A stretch of DNA of 64,000 bases from Firmicutes bacterium CAG:882 (GTDB taxonomy: Bacteria > Bacillota > Clostridia > Lachnospirales > Lachnospiraceae): the NCBI GenBank assembly GCA_000435595.1, contig FR895403.1, forward strand, positions 16,408 to 80,407, given 5' to 3'. Positions within the stretch are counted from its first letter, which is position 1, and the number at the start of each line of letters is the position of its first letter. The notes under the pieces were generated by a model. The model did no database searches. It had not been told where the DNA came from and saw only the letters and a program-made list of their open reading frames with translations. A program made the position numbers and the translations under genes. Below, piece after piece: positions 60,788 to 64,000 of this stretch.

Positions 60788-61573
60788 ATGGAGCTGGTTA
60801 TTGAAAATCTGACAAAAAATTATGGCAGTTTTGTGGCACTTAGGGATGTTTCAATTCATTTTTCAGAGGGTGTATATGGTCTGCTTGGTGTAAACGGCGC
60901 GGGAAAAAGTACGCTTATAAACCTTATCACCGACAACATATCAAGAAATAAGGTCAACGGTGGGACGATAAAATTTGACGGCAGAGATATTCTCGAAATA
61001 GGAAAGGAGTTTCGTGAAATTGTCGGATATATGCCGCAGCAGCAGGGCTTCTACGATGAAATGACTCCGATTATGTTTTTAAAATATATGGGAGCATTAA
61101 AAAATGTGAACGGTAAAGAACTAAAAAATCAGATAGAATTTTTATTAAATAAGGTTAACCTCTGGAATGTGCGTTACAAGAAAATCGGAGGTTTTTCCGG
61201 GGGGATGAAGCAGAGAGTAATGCTTGCACAGGCGCTTCTCGGAGCCCCTAAGCTGCTGATACTTGATGAGCCTACGGCGGGGCTTGATCCGAGGGAGCGA
61301 TTTAATTTAAGAAATTTTATAGCGGATTTAGCAAAAGATAAGATAATAATTTATGCGACACATGTTGTAAGTGATATTGAAAATATTGCGGACAAGGTAA
61401 TGATTATGTCTGATGGACAAATAAAATATTTTGATTCTCCACAGATGATAAAAGAGATAATAAGAAAAGAAATATTCGACAAAGGAGAAAACAGGGAGAT
61501 TTCAAATTTGGAAGATGCTTTTATGTATGCGGTGACGGAGAACACGGGGGCACAAACTTTTGAGCATATTTAA
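60788..61573 (+). CDS. ABC transporter ATPase
   Basis: 261 residues. Walker A GVNGAGKST (about 36-44), signature FSGGMKQRVMLAQALLG, Walker B LLILDEPTAGLDP and His-switch YATHVVSDIE. Complete nucleotide-binding subunit that pairs with the 58571 permease. The short length and D-loop type fit the exporters of the ABC-2 class. Confidence 0.95.
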   Translation: MELVIENLTKNYGSFVALRDVSIHFSEGVYGLLGVNGAGKSTLINLITDNISRNKVNGGTIKFDGRDILEIGKEFREIVGYMPQQQGFYDEMTPIMFLKYMGALKNVNGKELKNQIEFLLNKVNLWNVRYKKIGGFSGGMKQRVMLAQALLGAPKLLILDEPTAGLDPRERFNLRNFIADLAKDKIIIYATHVVSDIENIADKVMIMSDGQIKYFDSPQMIKEIIRKEIFDKGENREISNLEDAFMYAVTENTGAQTFEHI

Positions 61574-61662
61574 TAAGAAATATACGATACCGCATATATT
61601 GTGTTATAGTAGTCATGGCAAAATGTATTCTATAATTTGAAATAAAGGCGGGAGGTGTTTTT

Positions 61663-62589
61663 ATAAATAGAAAAAGTTTTAAATGTGTTTGTTCAACCCT
61701 GGTAGTAATAGCAATTTTGATTGTGGGATTTGTAGCCGGTAGATTGATGACGAATACCAAACAGAGAAGTTTTGAAAACGTACAGGAGCAGTTGAAGGAC
61801 AGCATAACTTTTAAGGCAGAGAAAAAAGTGATTCTTGAGAAGATAGTGCTGGATGTTGATGCTTCTGAAAGGGGAAATGTGTATCAGGGAAGTGAAACAG
61901 AACTGTATAATATGTATTCTTCTCATGACTTTAAAGATACGTCACCCATTAAAATGAGGGAGCTGCTTCCTTGGTCTGAGGTAAACGGAATGAGCAGAAG
62001 CTATGAGGAGCCGGATGAATATATTGCATTGTATCTTTATGGTGATAAGGATGAATATGGCAATATGAGCTATGCGCTTCAATGGGGAGATGTGTTTGTA
62101 AAGGTTGACAAAATTAGACTTGAACAACGCGGTATGAAAGTGGTAAAAAACAGGGCTTATACTTCTGATGGTGAGTGGTTGGAAATGCTGGTGCTGTATG
62201 ATTCAGAGGTATGTCCGTATGTTTTTGTTAAACAGGGCGATGATGTTGTCGAATATGTAGTGCATGGCTATCTGTATTCGGATATGCTTGACGAGTTATA
62301 TCAGCTTGAAGTTTCGGGAAGCGACCTTATAGTATATACACACAATGCGATTCTCAGAGTGAGAGGCAGGGATGAGAACGAATGGGATGATATAACCTTT
62401 GGAAAAATAGATTATTGGAGCAGTGATTGGACTATACGCATATCCATAGAAGCAGGGGAAAGTTATACAACTCATGATGGTGTGGCGTTGCTTGTGGGTG
62501 ATATTTATCTTGATGTTGACAAGGAGGAGTTTACTTTTAAAAATTTTAAGTACTTTGCATCACAGAATATTGAACATATACATAAGTAA
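61663..62589 (+). CDS. Membrane-anchored protein with apparent non-canonical start
   Basis: About 308 residues if started at ATA 61663, where GGGAGGTG lies six bases before. This gives a basic N-terminus (INRKSFKC) and a full membrane helix (VVIAILIVGFVAG). The nearest canonical-type start, TTG 61717, falls inside that helix and has no ribosome site. CTG 61699 is a third option. The rest is an extracellular beta-rich domain with no recognised family. It is in the operon after the ATPase gene, with about 90 bases between. Confidence 0.65.
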   Translation: MNRKSFKCVCSTLVVIAILIVGFVAGRLMTNTKQRSFENVQEQLKDSITFKAEKKVILEKIVLDVDASERGNVYQGSETELYNMYSSHDFKDTSPIKMRELLPWSEVNGMSRSYEEPDEYIALYLYGDKDEYGNMSYALQWGDVFVKVDKIRLEQRGMKVVKNRAYTSDGEWLEMLVLYDSEVCPYVFVKQGDDVVEYVVHGYLYSDMLDELYQLEVSGSDLIVYTHNAILRVRGRDENEWDDITFGKIDYWSSDWTIRISIEAGESYTTHDGVALLVGDIYLDVDKEEFTFKNFKYFASQNIEHIHK

Positions 62590-62697
62590 ACACACTTTAA
62601 AACATATGGACGAGTATGCTGAAACGAAAAATAACACTCACCGCTTGCAGCGAGGGGACTTTTATGTAGAGAACAATATAAGAGGAGAGAATATATT

Positions 62698-63546
62698 ATG
62701 AGGAGAATCAGGTATGCGTTTATACTTGGCTGTGCAGCAGCCATGGCTCTTGCAGGATGCGGCAAGGGTGTTAAGGATGGAACAGGACAGGATAAGGCAT
62801 CTGACGGCGGAAGTATTTTACAGAGCTATGACAGTGAAATTAAGCTGAATGACATGGAGGCGGGAGAGAGCGGTGAGACGCTTAACACATATTGGTATGC
62901 GGACGGCAGCGACAGTGTTAAACTTAACTATCGGCTTAACACGCGAGGCGGAATTGAGGGAGTCAGTGTCGAAATTGACGGAACGGAATATGAGCTTTCG
63001 GATATAGAAGCTTTGAGCGGTGCGGCAGCACCGCAGGCTGCACTGTATGATATAAACAATGACGGTGTCAGGGATGTGATTCTTAACTGGACATTGTGGC
63101 GCGGGGTGAAGAACGCGATATATATGTCAACAGAGGATGGATATACATATATTCCGTCGGTTGCGGACTATTCGACGGAATATAAGAACTATACAGCAAA
63201 GTATGTGGACGATTATAAGCTTCATGTCACGTCGGATGAGCTCGGTGTTGATACAACGGCGGCATTGGGGGATGAGTTTGTCGATTATGACAAGAATTCG
63301 TCCAATTGGATGTATGATGTGTACGGAAAGCTGACAGTGAAGGACATGGATGCGAAAGCGGACGCGGGAGTTGACATCAGATATTTTGTGAAGGACGGAA
63401 AAGTGTATGTGTGCCACAGGGCGCAGTTTGAGAACGACGGCTTCTGGTGCGGTGTGAGTCTTGACAGGATATACGGGATTGACGGAGAGAGCTATGTCAT
63501 AGAGGAAATTATAGTTGAGGAGGAGTACATATCCGGCGGGTGGTAA
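62698..63546 (+). CDS. Lipoprotein of unknown function
   Basis: 282 residues with lipobox LAGC (Cys21). A short linker precedes a beta-rich domain with a DINNDGVRDVIL stretch resembling FG-GAP/VCBS calcium-binding turns. No enzymatic motif. GAGGAGAG precedes ATG 62698. It closes the ABC-transporter operon as the third surface protein, after 57318 and 61663. Confidence 0.75.
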   Translation: MRRIRYAFILGCAAAMALAGCGKGVKDGTGQDKASDGGSILQSYDSEIKLNDMEAGESGETLNTYWYADGSDSVKLNYRLNTRGGIEGVSVEIDGTEYELSDIEALSGAAAPQAALYDINNDGVRDVILNWTLWRGVKNAIYMSTEDGYTYIPSVADYSTEYKNYTAKYVDDYKLHVTSDELGVDTTAALGDEFVDYDKNSSNWMYDVYGKLTVKDMDAKADAGVDIRYFVKDGKVYVCHRAQFENDGFWCGVSLDRIYGIDGESYVIEEIIVEEEYISGGW

Positions 63547-63551
63547 TATGG

Positions 63552-63632
63552 CATGCTGATTGATTGTACGGTCTTTACAAGATAAATCCTCTGTGTTACA
63601 ATGATATGCGGTCAATGCATGTAATCAGCATG
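63552..63632. repeat. Inverted repeat after the lipoprotein gene
   Basis: catgctgatt (63552-63561) and aatcagcatg (63623-63632) are exact complements with a 61-base spacer. It follows the stop at 63546 and may be a loose terminator or the boundary of an intergenic element. The region 63633-63763 holds a further attcagaa/ttctgaat pair (63682-63689, 63718-63725) before the DUF1858 gene. Confidence 0.4.
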
Positions 63633-63763
63633 TTGACAGACTATAAGATGTTCGAACCGGACATCATAAGTATATGTAACCATTCAGAACCATGCAAATT
63701 GATTTAAGCGAATGGGATTCTGAATAATTACAGTATATTATAAATTATCAGGAGGTAACTATA

Positions 63764-63970
63764 ATGGCACAGATTAGCAAGGATATGAGAATCATCGACA
63801 TCATCAATGTTGATTATGATATTGTTCCTATTTTACTCAATGAGGGAATGCACTGCATCGGCTGTCCGTCAGCACAGGGCGAGTCTTTAGAGGAGGCTGC
63901 CATTGTTCACGGTCTTGATCCGGATGCAATCACAGCTAAGATTAACGAGTTTCTTGCAGGCAAGAACTAA
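63764..63970 (+). CDS. DUF1858 (prismane-associated-type) small protein
   Basis: 68 residues with ISKDMRIIDIINVDYDIVPILLNEGMHCIGCPSAQGESLEEAA and a C-terminal helix. The CIGCPSA segment and overall pattern match DUF1858, a small domain found with hybrid-cluster and other redox proteins in anaerobes. Two Cys could bind metal or act in redox. AGGAGG precedes ATG 63764. The window ends 30 bases after its stop, so neighbours are unknown. Confidence 0.88.
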   Translation: MAQISKDMRIIDIINVDYDIVPILLNEGMHCIGCPSAQGESLEEAAIVHGLDPDAITAKINEFLAGKN

Positions 63971-64000
63971 TTGAGTTTTATCAGACAGTGAATAAAAAGC

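Overview
The window looks like a chromosomal segment of an anaerobic, flagellated, low- to mid-GC Gram-positive gut bacterium of the Lachnospiraceae (Roseburia/Lachnospira/Butyrivibrio-like). The evidence is the flagellin and FliS genes, lipoproteins with Gram-positive lipoboxes, a Clostridia-type Tad pilus locus, frequent GTG/TTG starts with strong GGAGG sites, YesL-family proteins beside sugar ABC transporters, pyruvate formate-lyase, and a GH26/GH130/GH5 beta-mannan locus. The genus is an inference. No rRNA, tRNA, CRISPR array or intact transposon was seen.

Layout. 1-1140: 3' end of a flagellin gene and fliS. 1279-1539: a DUF2508 gene on the minus strand. 1673-12528: a Tad (type IVc pilus) operon: tadZ, tadA, tadB, tadC, a Flp-like prepilin, a large DUF5702/TadG-like protein, a TadE-like protein with a tandem Cys motif, prepilin peptidase tadV, a second TadE-like protein, a DUF6382-FHA protein and a rhomboid protease. 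12525-20734: mixed housekeeping genes (flavodoxin-SCP2 protein, soluble histidine kinase, HIT protein, murG, TSCPD protein, mtnN, a membrane protein, a D-2-hydroxyacid dehydrogenase, a variant-motif thyX, an SGNH lipoprotein). 20737-23924: an AraC regulator and a glycogen-debranching enzyme on the minus strand.

24177-45630: a large plus-strand glycan locus. A lipoprotein GH26 beta-mannanase is followed by two binding-protein/permease sets, an NHL-repeat protein, a Yip1-like protein, a membrane-anchored DUF5696 protein, a lipoprotein with three copies of one module, two YesL-family proteins, a LacI regulator, GH130 phosphorylase and a cytoplasmic GH5. The likely logic is that GH26 cuts mannan outside, oligomers enter through the ABC permeases (ATPase encoded elsewhere), and GH5 plus GH130 finish the job inside. 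45634-50387: gdpP, rplI, dnaB and a MerR-like gene.

50491-54769 (minus strand) is the most unusual part. Pyruvate formate-lyase is split into a 702-residue catalytic protein without a glycyl-radical domain and a separate 81-residue GrcA-like glycyl-radical protein. A third 68-residue relative of the GrcA N-terminus lies between them, and pflA and a ferredoxin follow. Downstream of both pflB and grcA lie extra copies of the last codons plus stop, set in inverted-repeat structures.

54973-63546: a large HTH/TPR-like regulator converges on a 51-codon gene, absent from standard long-ORF calls, for a small exported peptide. This is a candidate peptide-signalling pair. It stands next to a divergently oriented lipoprotein/ABC-transporter operon, with a perfect 15-bp inverted repeat between the two. 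The window ends with a DUF1858 gene.
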